Assembly (NCBI RefSeq): GCF_029212575.1
Contig: NZ_JARGPK010000050.1
Span: 1 to 45,606, forward strand
Direction of reading: 5' to 3'
Length of the DNA stretch: 45,606 bases
Origin: Antarcticimicrobium sp.
Lineage (GTDB): Bacteria; Pseudomonadota; Alphaproteobacteria; Rhodobacterales; Rhodobacteraceae
Shown here: positions 26,085 through 34,427 of the stretch, one piece after another
How the letters are laid out: every line of letters starts with the position of its first letter
How positions within the stretch are numbered: position 1 is the stretch's first letter
Position numbers and translations under genes: made by a program
The notes under the pieces: model-generated
What the model saw: the letters and a program-made list of their open reading frames with translations, nothing else
What the model was told of the DNA's origin: nothing
Database searches by the model: none

Positions 26085-27257
26085 ATGAAAGAAGTTGTGA
26101 TCGCGGGGGCGGCCCGTACGCCAATGGGCGGTTTCCAGGGCATCTACGACGGGGTTCCGGCCGCCAAGCTTGGCGGCGCGGCAATCCGGGCGGCTCTGAA
26201 GGGGGCAGGCACCGATACCGTCGATGAGGTTCTGATGGGTTGCGTCCTGCCCGCCGGCCAGGGCCAGGCCCCGGCGCGCCAGGCCGGGTTCGCCGCCGGC
26301 CTCGGCGAAGAGGTGCCGGCCACCACGTTGAACAAGATGTGCGGATCGGGGATGAAGGCGGCGATGCTGGCCTGCGACCAGATCGCGCTGGGCCAGAACG
26401 ACGTGATGATCGCCGGCGGTATGGAAAGCATGTCGAACGCCCCCTACCTGCTGCCCAAGATGCGCGGCGGAGCGCGGATCGGTCACGGTCAGGTGATCGA
26501 CCACATGTTCCTCGACGGGCTCGAGGATGCCTATGACAAGGGACGCCTTATGGGCACCTTTGCCGAGGATTGCGCCGAGGCGTTCCAGTTCACCCGCGAG
26601 GCGCAGGATCAATACGCCATCGGTTCGCTCGACAACGCGCTGGAGGCCGAACGGTCGGGCGCCTTCGAGGGTGAGATCACGCCGGTTACCATTCACGCCC
26701 GCACCGGCGAAGAGGTGGTCACCCGAGACGAGCAGCCCGGCAAGGCGCGCCCCGAAAAGATCCCGATGCTGAAACCGGCCTTCCGCAAGGACGGGACGGT
26801 GACGGCGGCGAACTCCTCGTCGATCTCAGATGGCGCGGCGGCCCTCGTGCTGGCCTCGCGCGATCACGCCGAGGCGCAGGGGCTCAGCATCCGCGCCCGC
26901 ATCCTTGGACATGCCTCGCACGCGCAGGCGCCGTCGATGTTCCCGACCGCCCCGGTGCCCGCGGCGCGCAAGCTGCTCGATCGCCTGGGATGGAAGATTG
27001 GCGACGTGGACCTGTGGGAGGTCAACGAGGCCTTTGCCGTGGTGCCCATGGCCTTCATGCGTGAAATGGGCGTGCCCCGCGACATCATGAACGTCAACGG
27101 CGGCGCCTGTGCGCTGGGCCATCCGATCGGCGCCAGCGGCGCGCGGATCATGGTCACGCTGCTGAACGCGCTTGAAAAACGCGGGCTGAAACGCGGCATC
27201 GCCGCGATCTGCATCGGCGGCGGCGAGGGCACCGCTATCGCCATCGAACGGGTCTGA
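26085..27257 (+). CDS. Acetyl-CoA C-acetyltransferase (thiolase)
   Basis: A 390-residue biosynthetic-type thiolase with the acyl-accepting C86 in LNKMCGSGMKA, H346 in NGGACALGHPIGASGAR and C376 in CIGGGEGTA, all three catalytic residues. It condenses two acetyl-CoA to acetoacetyl-CoA or runs the reverse reaction. PhaA/AtoB family membership is clear, but no phaB or phaC is near, so a role in polyhydroxybutyrate synthesis or in amino-acid and fatty-acid catabolism is open. The ATG at 26085 follows GAGGAG. It stands alone and divergent from the STAS gene. Confidence 0.94.
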   Translation: MKEVVIAGAARTPMGGFQGIYDGVPAAKLGGAAIRAALKGAGTDTVDEVLMGCVLPAGQGQAPARQAGFAAGLGEEVPATTLNKMCGSGMKAAMLACDQIALGQNDVMIAGGMESMSNAPYLLPKMRGGARIGHGQVIDHMFLDGLEDAYDKGRLMGTFAEDCAEAFQFTREAQDQYAIGSLDNALEAERSGAFEGEITPVTIHARTGEEVVTRDEQPGKARPEKIPMLKPAFRKDGTVTAANSSSISDGAAALVLASRDHAEAQGLSIRARILGHASHAQAPSMFPTAPVPAARKLLDRLGWKIGDVDLWEVNEAFAVVPMAFMREMGVPRDIMNVNGGACALGHPIGASGARIMVTLLNALEKRGLKRGIAAICIGGGEGTAIAIERV

Positions 27258-27313
27258 CCCAGCCGTCAACCGGGGGCGGGGGGCCGCCTCCGCCACAGGC
27301 AAAGGGACCGCCG

Positions 27314-27778
27314 ATGCGCGTCGATTACGCCACCCTGTCCAAGACCGTCGCCGCGCTGACCGTGGGCGAAACCGACCCCATCGCCCTGATGGCGACCGTC
27401 GCCTGCGAGGTGCACCAGTCGGACGACCGGTTCGACTGGACCGGGTTCTATCGCGTGGTGGCGCCCGAGTTGCTCAAGATCGGCCCCTACCAGGGCGGGC
27501 ATGGCTGTCTGACCATCCCGTTTTCGCATGGCGTCTGCGGGGCGGCGGCGCGCAGCGGCGCGGTGCAGCTTGTCGCGGATGTCGAGGCCTTTGCCGATCA
27601 TATCGCCTGTTCCAGCTCGACCCGGTCGGAGCTGGTTCTGCCGGTGCGTGACGGCGCCGGGCGGCTGATCGGGGTGTTCGACATCGACAGCGACCTGCCG
27701 AGCGCCTTTACCGAACAGGACGCCGAGGCGCTGACCGCGATTCTCGACCGGGTTTTCGGCCAGGTCGGAACGGGTTAG
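27314..27778 (+). CDS. msrC: Free methionine-(R)-sulfoxide reductase, GAF type
   Basis: A 154-residue single GAF domain with the cysteine set of fRMsr: C65 in GHGCLTIPF, C75 in SHGVCGAAAR and C99 in DHIACSSSTRSELVLPV. The family reduces free methionine-R-sulfoxide in the cytoplasm using thioredoxin. DWTGFYRV and LIGVFDIDSDLPSAFTEQD also match. The presence of all three cysteines supports an active enzyme rather than a signalling GAF domain. It starts 56 bp after the thiolase stop and could be cotranscribed. Its stop overlaps the end of the convergent small gene by 4 bp. Confidence 0.93.
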   Translation: MRVDYATLSKTVAALTVGETDPIALMATVACEVHQSDDRFDWTGFYRVVAPELLKIGPYQGGHGCLTIPFSHGVCGAAARSGAVQLVADVEAFADHIACSSSTRSELVLPVRDGAGRLIGVFDIDSDLPSAFTEQDAEALTAILDRVFGQVGTG

Positions 27779-27957
27779 CCGAAGCGCGCCAGCCGGTCGA
27801 TCTGTGGCGCCATGGTGCACCATCCATCCGCATCAGTGAGGACCCAGACGGCTTGTCCCTCGGTGGCGTGGACGATAATCCGCCCGGCGTCAGAGGAAAT
27901 CAGCCCCGGGTCCAGCAGGTTCAGAAACAGCGCGAGCGCTTCTCCGGTCAGGCACAT
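27775..27957 (-). CDS. Small hypothetical protein
   Basis: A 60-residue candidate of unknown function: MCLTGEALALFLNLLDPGLI followed by RIIVHATEGQAVWVLTDADGWC and a short tail. The start at 27957 has AAGGAG nine bases upstream; an ATG at 27966 overlaps that site and the remaining upstream frame to 28203 looks non-coding. Composition is that of an ordinary small alpha/beta protein, with no signal or membrane segment. It converges with msrC (4-bp overlap of ends). The gene call is plausible but unproven. The 290 bp from here to 28247 hold no other feature I could recognise. Confidence 0.5.
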   Translation of the reverse strand: MCLTGEALALFLNLLDPGLISSDAGRIIVHATEGQAVWVLTDADGWCTMAPQIDRLARFG

Positions 27958-28247
27958 TTTCCGCATCTCCTTGCAATCGGTTCCGCGGCGCAGCGTCGCC
28001 TCCCACGGCTGAGCCGGGTTCAGTCTATCAAGGCGCGGGATTTGCCGGGCGCGAATAATGCTGCGATGCAGCAAATATGACAGCAACACTCCCCCATATG
28101 CGGTTCCGTGCTCATTTGCCGGGCGCTGGGCCAGGGCGGATTCGGGAAAACGGGCGGCTTGCGTGAAAAAGGAGGCGAAAAATTCACCGAATCGCGCGAT
28201 CATGAAAAACAGGAACGAATTTTCACCGCGCCGAGGGGCAACAGGGC

Positions 28248-28820
28248 ATGATCCACGCGCAGCCAGAACGTCCGCAAAGCCTGGGCGCCGACCTGCGCGC
28301 GTTGCGCCGCGCGCGCGGGCTGACCCTGGTAGACCTGGCCGAGCGGCTTGGCCGGTCGGTCGGCTGGCTCAGCCAGGTGGAGCGGGATCTTTCGGAACCC
28401 TCGATCGCCGACCTGCGCCAGATCGCCACTTGTTTCGACGTGCCGCTGTCGCTGTTGTTCGGCTCGGCCCAGGCCCCCACAGATGAACAGGGCTACGTGG
28501 TGCGCGCCGGGGCGCGGCGACCGATGGGGCCGGGCGACGACGGGCTGGTCGAGGAATTGCTCTCGCCCGACCTGACCGACGATTTCGAAGTGATCCATTC
28601 CACCTTTCATCCTGGCACGCGGCTGGAAACGGCAACGCAACGCCCGACGCAGGAGCTTGCCTATCTGGTCGCCGGGCGGCTCGACCTGGAGATCGGGTCG
28701 CGCGCCTTTACCATCCAACCCGGCGACAGCTTCCGCATTCGCGGCGAACCATTCCGCTGGGCCAACCCTTACGCCGATCCGGCGGTGGCGATCTGGGTCA
28801 TCGCCCCGCCGGTCTATTGA
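28248..28820 (+). CDS. XRE-family regulator with C-terminal cupin
   Basis: A 190-residue transcription regulator. Residues 12-66 form a helix-turn-helix of the XRE type (LGADLRALRRARGLTLVDLAERLGRSVGWLSQVERDLSEPS). Residues about 110-188 form a cupin barrel (TFHPGTRLETATQRPTQELAYLVAGRLDLEIG, FTIQPGDSFRIRGEPFRWANP) that probably binds the effector. Such regulators often control amine or amino-acid catabolic genes next to them. Here the FAD/GcvT oxidoreductase starts 23 bp downstream on the same strand, pointing to coregulation or autoregulation of one operon. The ATG at 28248 follows ACAGGGC. Confidence 0.92.
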   Translation: MIHAQPERPQSLGADLRALRRARGLTLVDLAERLGRSVGWLSQVERDLSEPSIADLRQIATCFDVPLSLLFGSAQAPTDEQGYVVRAGARRPMGPGDDGLVEELLSPDLTDDFEVIHSTFHPGTRLETATQRPTQELAYLVAGRLDLEIGSRAFTIQPGDSFRIRGEPFRWANPYADPAVAIWVIAPPVY

Positions 28821-28843
28821 TCCGCCATCAAGGAGCCGATCCC

Positions 28844-31291
28844 ATGTCCAACCTTCCCACCCGGGCCCGCGTGGTCATCATCGGCGGCGGTGTCGTCGGC
28901 TGTTCGGTCGCCTATCACCTGACAAGGCTGGGCTGGACCGATGTTGTCCTGCTGGAGCGCAAACAGCTCACCTCCGGCACCACTTGGCACGCGGCCGGGC
29001 TGATCGCGCAGCTGCGCGCCACCGCCAACATGACCAAACTGGCCAAGTACAGCCAGGAGCTTTACGGCGAGCTGGAGGGCGAAACCGGCGTTGCCACCGG
29101 GTTCAAGCGGGTCGGGTCGATCACCGTGGCCCTGACCGGGGAGCGGCGCGAGGAACTGTGGCGACAGGCCGCCATGGCCCGCGCCTTTGGCGTCGAGATC
29201 GAGGAGATCACCCCCGACGAGGTCGGCGCGCGCTATTCGCATCTGAACCTCGACGGGGTGTTGGGCGGGGTCTACCTGCCCAAAGACGGGCAGGGCGATC
29301 CGGCCAATATCGCGCTGGCGCTGGCCAAGGGCGCGCGGCAGCGCGGTGCGATCGTCCGCGAACGGGTCAAGGTCACCGGGATCCCCCGCGACCACCGCCG
29401 CGTCACCGGTGTCGACTGGCAGGATGAGGCGGGCGCCTCCGGGCATATCGCCTGTGACATGATCGTCAACTGCGCCGGCATGTGGGGGCATGAGGTCGGG
29501 CGCATGGCCGGTGTCAACGTGCCACTTCAGGCCTGCGAACATTTCTACATCGTCTCCGAGCCGATCAAGGGGCTGACGCAATTGCCGGTGCTGCGGGTGC
29601 CGGATGAATGCGCCTATTACAAGGAAGACGCGGGCAAAATCCTGCTGGGCGCCTTCGAGCCGGTCAGCAAGCCCTGGGGCATGGCGGGCATCCCCGACAG
29701 TTTCGAGTTCGACCAGTTGCCCGAGGATTTCGATCACTTCGAGCCGATCCTGGAACGGGCCGTGAACCGGATGCCGATGCTGGCCGATGCGGGGATCCAC
29801 ACCTTCTTCAACGGACCGGAAAGCTTTACCCCCGACGATGCCTATCACCTTGGCCTGGCACCCGAGATGGACAATGTCTGGGTCGCCGCCGGCTTCAACT
29901 CGGTCGGCATCCAGAGCGCGGGCGGCGCCGGCATGGCACTGGCGCAATGGATGGACGAGGGTGAGAAACCCTTTGACCTGGGCGACGTCGACATTTCGCG
30001 GATGCAGCCGTTTCAGGGCAACAAGCGCTATCTGGTCGAACGGTCCACCGAAACGCTGGGCCTGCTTTATGCCGATCACTACCCTTACCGGCAAAAGGCC
30101 ACCGCGCGCGGCGTGCGGCGCTCGCCCCTCCACGCGCAGCTGGCCGAGCGTGGCGCGGTCTTTGGCGAACTGGCGGGGTGGGAGCGGGCCAACTGGTTCG
30201 CCCGGCCCGGTCAGGCGGCCGAGTACGCGTATTCGTGGAAACGGCAGACCTTCTTTGACAACGTGGCGCAGGAACTGGCGGCGGTGCGCAGCGGGATCGG
30301 CCTGTACGACATGACCAGCTTTGGCAAGCTGCGTATCGAGGGGCCCGACGCCGAGGGCTTCCTCAACCATGTCTGCGGTGCCGACATGTCGGTGCCCGCG
30401 GGCAAGATCGTCTATACCCAGTTTCTTAACGCGCGCGGCGGGATCGAGGCCGACGTGACCGTCACCCGCCTGTCCGAGACCGCCTATCTTGTCGTCACCC
30501 CCGCCGCCACGCGGCTGGCCGACGAGACCTGGCTGCGTCGCCACCTGGGCGACTATCGCGTGGTGATCACCGACGTGACGGCGGGCGAGGCGGTGCTGGC
30601 GGTGATGGGACCCGATGCGCGCAAGCTGATGCAGGTGGTCTCGCCCAATGACTTCTCCAACGCAACCAACCCCTTCGGCACCGCGCAGGAGATCGAGCTG
30701 GGCCTTGGCCTGGCCCGCGTGCATCGGGTGTCCTACGTGGGCGAGCTGGGCTGGGAGATCTATGTCAGTTCCGACATGGCCGCCCATGTCTTTGAAACCA
30801 TTTGGCAGGCCGGCGAGGGGATGGGCCTGAAACTCTGCGGGATGCACATGATGGATAGCGCCCGGATCGAAAAGGCGTTCCGCCATTTCGGTCATGACAT
30901 CACCTGCGAGGATCACGTGCTGGAGGCCGGGCTTGGCTTTGCCGTCAAGACCGACAAGCCCGATTTCATCGGCCGCGATGCGGTGTTGCGCAAGAAGGAG
31001 GCCGGGCTGGAGCGGCGGCTGGTCCAGTTCCGCCTGACCGATCCCGAACCGCTGCTCTATCACAACGAGCCGGTTCTGCGCGACGGCCAGATCGTCGGCT
31101 ACCTGTCTTCCGGCGCCTATGGCCACCACCTGGGCGGGGCGATCGGGATGGGCTATGTCCCCTGCGCCGGCGAGACCGCGCAGCAGGTGCTGGCCTCGCG
31201 CTACGAGATCGACGTGGCCGGCACCCGCGTTGCCGCCGAGGTCTCGCTGAAACCGATGTACGATCCCAAGTCGGAACGCGTGCGCGCCTGA
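28844..31291 (+). CDS. FAD-dependent oxidoreductase fused to GcvT-like domain (dimethylglycine/sarcosine dehydrogenase type)
   Basis: An 815-residue two-module enzyme. The N-terminal DAO-type FAD domain begins ARVVIIGGGVVGCSVAYHLTRLG and keeps SGTTWHAAGLIAQLR, the usual region around the flavin-linked His. The C-terminal half is an aminomethyltransferase (GcvT) fold with YDMTSFGKLRIEGPDAEGFLNHV, RVSYVGELGWEIYV and a terminal GCV_T_C-like barrel. Enzymes of this layout oxidatively demethylate N-methyl amino acids such as dimethylglycine or sarcosine and pass the one-carbon unit to tetrahydrofolate. The precise substrate is not determinable. The ATG at 28844 follows AAGGAG. An XRE-cupin regulator gene lies directly upstream. 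Confidence 0.9.
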   Translation: MSNLPTRARVVIIGGGVVGCSVAYHLTRLGWTDVVLLERKQLTSGTTWHAAGLIAQLRATANMTKLAKYSQELYGELEGETGVATGFKRVGSITVALTGERREELWRQAAMARAFGVEIEEITPDEVGARYSHLNLDGVLGGVYLPKDGQGDPANIALALAKGARQRGAIVRERVKVTGIPRDHRRVTGVDWQDEAGASGHIACDMIVNCAGMWGHEVGRMAGVNVPLQACEHFYIVSEPIKGLTQLPVLRVPDECAYYKEDAGKILLGAFEPVSKPWGMAGIPDSFEFDQLPEDFDHFEPILERAVNRMPMLADAGIHTFFNGPESFTPDDAYHLGLAPEMDNVWVAAGFNSVGIQSAGGAGMALAQWMDEGEKPFDLGDVDISRMQPFQGNKRYLVERSTETLGLLYADHYPYRQKATARGVRRSPLHAQLAERGAVFGELAGWERANWFARPGQAAEYAYSWKRQTFFDNVAQELAAVRSGIGLYDMTSFGKLRIEGPDAEGFLNHVCGADMSVPAGKIVYTQFLNARGGIEADVTVTRLSETAYLVVTPAATRLADETWLRRHLGDYRVVITDVTAGEAVLAVMGPDARKLMQVVSPNDFSNATNPFGTAQEIELGLGLARVHRVSYVGELGWEIYVSSDMAAHVFETIWQAGEGMGLKLCGMHMMDSARIEKAFRHFGHDITCEDHVLEAGLGFAVKTDKPDFIGRDAVLRKKEAGLERRLVQFRLTDPEPLLYHNEPVLRDGQIVGYLSSGAYGHHLGGAIGMGYVPCAGETAQQVLASRYEIDVAGTRVAAEVSLKPMYDPKSERVRA

Positions 31292-31328
31292 CCGGAGTAT
31301 CGACCGACGCGCCGTCGCCATTGCACGT

Positions 31329-31357
31329 CCCCCGGCGCTGACCTAAAGCGTCGGGGG
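31329..31357. terminator. GC-rich hairpin between oxidoreductase and rarD genes
   Basis: A 10-bp stem (CCCCCGGCGC 31329-31338 / GCGTCGGGGG 31348-31357, one G-U pair) has a 9-base loop. It lies 38 bp after the oxidoreductase stop and just before the rarD ribosome-binding site. It lacks a T run, so termination or attenuation is only possible, not shown. Confidence 0.35.
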
Positions 31358-31372
31358 CAGGAGGAGCGCGCG

Positions 31373-32290
31373 ATGGTGTCGAAAACCACCCCCCGGATCA
31401 TCGAAAACATCGACACGCCGCAGGGGCTGGTGTTTGCCGTCTCGGCCTATGTGATGTGGGGGGTCCTGCCGCTCTATCTCAAGGCGGTGTCGCATATCCC
31501 CGCGCTCGAGGTGGTGGCACATCGGGTAATCTGGTCGGTGCCGGTGGCGGCGGGCCTGCTGATCGTGCTGCGCCGCACCAATGACCTGCGCGCCGCGCTG
31601 CGCAGCCCGCGCACGCTGGCCATGGCCTGCCTGACCGCGGCGCTGATTACCGTCAACTGGTTCGTTTATGTCTGGGCGGTCTCGACCGGCCATGCGCTGG
31701 ATGCGGCGCTGGGCTATTACATCAACCCGCTGTTCAGCGTGTTCCTCGGCGCGGTCTTGCTGCGCGAGCGGCTGGACCGGGCGCAGGTCACCGCCATCGG
31801 CCTGGCCTTCGCCGCCGTCGTGGTCCTGACGGTCGAGGCCGGCGGTCTGCCCTGGGCGGCGCTTGGCCTGACGCTGAGCTGGGGGTTCTACGCCTTTCTC
31901 AAGAAATGGCTACCGGTGGGCCCCAACCAGGGCTTCCTGCTCGAGGTGCTGATCCTGCTGATCCCGGCGCTGGGCTACGCAGGCTATCTGGGCGCCACCG
32001 GTGCCGGGCATTTCGCCGCGAGCGCGGGCGATACCGCGCTGCTGCTGGGCTGCGGCGTGATCACGGCGGTGCCGCTGATCACCTATGCCAATGGGGCAAA
32101 GCTGTTGCGGCTTTCGACCATCGGCATCCTGCAATACATCGCGCCGACAATGATCTTTCTGGTCGCCGTTTTCGTCTTTGAAGAGCCGATGGGGCATGCC
32201 CGGATGATCGCCTTTCCGATGATCTGGGCGGCGCTGGTGCTCTATTCCGCGGCGATTCTGCGTCAGGCGCGCCGTCGCCGCAAAAGCTGA
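31373..32290 (+). CDS. rarD: RarD-type EamA family permease
   Basis: A 305-residue integral membrane protein with about ten transmembrane helices. GLVFAVSAYVMWGVLPLYLKAVSHIPALEVVAHRVIWSVP is the typical RarD opening. VNWFVYVWAVSTGHALDAALGYYINPLFSVFLGAVLLRERL follows, then the second EamA half ending VFEEPMGHARMIAFPMIWAALVLYS. EamA proteins export or import metabolites. E. coli RarD is associated with chloramphenicol sensitivity, but the natural substrate is unknown. The ATG at 31373 follows GGAGGAG. The gene converges with the NTF2-like gene, with 6 bp between ends. Confidence 0.93.
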   Translation: MVSKTTPRIIENIDTPQGLVFAVSAYVMWGVLPLYLKAVSHIPALEVVAHRVIWSVPVAAGLLIVLRRTNDLRAALRSPRTLAMACLTAALITVNWFVYVWAVSTGHALDAALGYYINPLFSVFLGAVLLRERLDRAQVTAIGLAFAAVVVLTVEAGGLPWAALGLTLSWGFYAFLKKWLPVGPNQGFLLEVLILLIPALGYAGYLGATGAGHFAASAGDTALLLGCGVITAVPLITYANGAKLLRLSTIGILQYIAPTMIFLVAVFVFEEPMGHARMIAFPMIWAALVLYSAAILRQARRRRKS

Positions 32291-32296
32291 AGGCGT

Positions 32297-32731
32297 TTAC
32301 GACAGCGCCTCGCGGTACTTCAGGAACCGCGGATCGCTCATCACCCGCGCGTTCATCGCCTCGCGCAGGGCAGCGACGGTCTTGAGCGGGCGCATCGCCA
32401 CCTCGAAGGTCTCGATCAGCCCCTCGGCGTTCAGCGTGATCAGGTCCACGCCCACCGCGTCGAGATCGCCGACCTTGCACTGAAACTCCAGCGCCCAGTC
32501 GCTGCCCGATCCCATGACCCGGCGATAGCGAAAGTCGCTGAACACCTGGCCGACGTGTCCCAGAACTGCGGCGACCGGGTCGCGTCCGGTCCAGGTGGCC
32601 CAGTAGGTCGGCGGCAGGAATTGTACGTTTTCGGCCAGGATCTGTGCAATCCGCTCATGATCGCCCGAGGCGACGATTTCCAGCGCCTGGGCGATGGTCG
32701 GGTGCATGTCGGGGTGCAGCTCTGCGGTCAT
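32297..32731 (-). CDS. NTF2-like/SnoaL-fold protein
   Basis: A 144-residue protein of the nuclear-transport-factor-2-like fold. AQALEIVASGDHERIAQILAENVQFLPPTYWATWTGRDPVAAVLGHVGQVF is followed by beta strands WALEFQCKVGDLDAVGVDLITLNAEGLIETFEVAMRPLKTVAALREAM, the usual SnoaL-type arrangement. Family members include ketosteroid-isomerase-like enzymes and binding proteins without catalysis, so no reaction is assigned. The ATG at 32731 has GAGGAG about ten bases upstream. It is divergent from the pseudouridine synthase gene, with 97 bp between starts. Confidence 0.82.
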   Translation of the reverse strand: MTAELHPDMHPTIAQALEIVASGDHERIAQILAENVQFLPPTYWATWTGRDPVAAVLGHVGQVFSDFRYRRVMGSGSDWALEFQCKVGDLDAVGVDLITLNAEGLIETFEVAMRPLKTVAALREAMNARVMSDPRFLKYREALS

Positions 32732-32828
32732 CTCGGGGGCTCCTCTTTTCCGGTTGCCGCCAGCTTGGCGGTGCCGGGAACGGGCGGCAAGCTTGACGTC
32801 AGGGCGGGGTGCGTTACGACGCGGAGGC

Positions 32829-33473
32829 ATGAGCGACTATGATCCCCCAACCGATCCGCTGGAGATTCTTTACGAGGATGCGCAGCTTGTCGCGGTGAAC
32901 AAGCCCGCCGGCCTGCTTTCGGTGCCGGGCAAGGGCGCGCATCTGGCCGATTGCCTGCTGAGCCGGGTGCAGGCCGCCTTTCCCGACGCGCTACTGGTGC
33001 ACCGGCTGGACCGCGACACCTCGGGCGTGATCGTCTTTGCCCTGACCCCCTATGCGCAGCGGCACATGTCGCTGCAGTTCGAAAAGCGGATGACGAAAAA
33101 GACCTATGTTGCCCGCGTCCGGGGCCGGCTGGAGCCGAAGGAGGGCATCGTCGATCTGCCGCTGATCGTCGACTGGCCCAACCGGCCGCTGCAAAAGGTC
33201 TGTCACGAGACCGGCAAGCCGGCCGAGACCGGGTGGAAGGTGCTGAAATACGGCGAGAGCGAAACCCGCGTGCGTCTTTTCCCCAAGACCGGGCGCAGCC
33301 ACCAGTTGCGCGTGCACATGCTGGCGCTGGGCCACCCGATCCTGGGCGATCCGCTTTATGCCACGGGGGCGGCGCGCGAGTTTCCGCGCCTGATGCTGCA
33401 TTCCGAGGAACTCCGGATCAAGAACCCCGAGGGCGGCGTATCGCTCAAGATCCGGGCCAAGGCGCCGTTCTGA
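32829..33473 (+). CDS. RluA-family pseudouridine synthase
   Basis: A 214-residue synthase. AVNKPAGLLSVPGKG is followed by the catalytic LLVHRLDRDTSGVIVFAL with nucleophile D61, then KTYVARVRG and GRSHQLRVHMLALGHPILGDPLYA. It isomerises uridine in rRNA or tRNA. There is no S4 domain, and the compact size resembles RluA rather than RluC/D; the target position is unknown. The ATG at 32829 sits almost on GGAGG (CGGAGGCATG), an unusually short spacing, but the protein has full N-terminal strands from here. It converges with the GT11 gene three bases after its stop. Confidence 0.92.
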   Translation: MSDYDPPTDPLEILYEDAQLVAVNKPAGLLSVPGKGAHLADCLLSRVQAAFPDALLVHRLDRDTSGVIVFALTPYAQRHMSLQFEKRMTKKTYVARVRGRLEPKEGIVDLPLIVDWPNRPLQKVCHETGKPAETGWKVLKYGESETRVRLFPKTGRSHQLRVHMLALGHPILGDPLYATGAAREFPRLMLHSEELRIKNPEGGVSLKIRAKAPF

Positions 33474-33476
33474 GCC

Positions 33477-34322
33477 TCACACCTCGATCCGCAGCCAATC
33501 CTCCGGCAGGATGTCGGGGTTGCGCATCTTCGGGTCACCGAACCAGCGCGCCGGGCCGGCCACCCGCTTGCCCGGGTTGGTGTTGAGCCAGGCCGCCCAC
33601 CAGGAAAACGACGAATTGCCGATGATGTTGTGGCGGCACAGCGACATCAGCCGCATGTCCTCGAAATCCGTCTCGGGGCCGTTGAAATCGACAACCACCT
33701 TTTGCACCGGCAGCGGCAGGTTGGTCTTGGCCCAGTCCGGATCGTCGGAAAAGACGAAGACGGTCGGCGTGCCCTCGATCTCTTCCATCAGCCGCTCCAG
33801 CGCGCGGGTGTAATAGGCCTGGTCGCAGACCGCGTGCGCGTTCAGCGTCAGGTAATCGCCGTGCCGCACATGCAGCGAGATCGAATTGCCCGCCTCGACC
33901 CTCTCGGCCATCTCTGCGTTCTGCGCGGTGCTGAAATCGGGAAAGGCGAAGTCGCGCCGGATGTCGTCGGCGGCATGGGCGAAATATCTCTCACTCTGCC
34001 AGTAGCCGTGCAGGTATGTGCCGTCCTCCCACTCCGCGAAGGCGGGATTGTAGCCGAGCCCGCGTTCGCGGCAGAACCGTGGCGGGCGTCCCAGTACGCG
34101 CCACAGCGCATAGGCCAGCAGCCGGTCGTGGCGATCCGGCGGAAGGCTCAGGGGCTCGGCCAGCGGCAGGTCGAACACGCGCGTCAGCACCCCCTCGCCC
34201 CGGCGCAGGGCCTCGCGCGTGTCCAGTGCCACGGCGACGCCCATCCGCGCGGCCAGCCCGCGCGCGGCGGCGTATTGGAACATCTGGTTTCCAAGGCGTC
34301 CGTGCAGGCGGGTCGTGATCAT
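33477..34322 (-). CDS. GT11 family alpha-1,2-fucosyltransferase-like glycosyltransferase
   Basis: A 281-residue glycosyltransferase of family 11. The N-terminus MITTRLHGRLGNQMFQYAAAR carries the GRLGNQMFQ signature. ISLHVRHGDYL is the conserved nucleotide-sugar-binding HxRRxD-like segment, and NIIGNSSFSWWAAWLN is the third motif. GT11 enzymes add fucose or a related sugar in alpha-1,2 linkage to surface glycans. No fucose-synthesis genes are in the window, so donor and acceptor are unknown. It is the first of several surface-related genes. Start at 34322, shortly downstream of a GGAAAGGACC stretch. Confidence 0.9.
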   Translation of the reverse strand: MITTRLHGRLGNQMFQYAAARGLAARMGVAVALDTREALRRGEGVLTRVFDLPLAEPLSLPPDRHDRLLAYALWRVLGRPPRFCRERGLGYNPAFAEWEDGTYLHGYWQSERYFAHAADDIRRDFAFPDFSTAQNAEMAERVEAGNSISLHVRHGDYLTLNAHAVCDQAYYTRALERLMEEIEGTPTVFVFSDDPDWAKTNLPLPVQKVVVDFNGPETDFEDMRLMSLCRHNIIGNSSFSWWAAWLNTNPGKRVAGPARWFGDPKMRNPDILPEDWLRIEV

Positions 34323-34427
34323 CGGGGGCGGTCCTTTCCTTGGCCCCGCAATAGCGCATCGGCCGGACCCGAGGCCAGCGGGAAAGCCGCCTGCGATATG
34401 ACGGCTGCGTCCGGGGCGCGACTGGCG

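Noticed and set aside
27958-28203. N-terminal extension of the small protein to 142 residues
   Set aside because: The added part looks non-coding, and the best ribosome-binding site lies inside it, before 27957.
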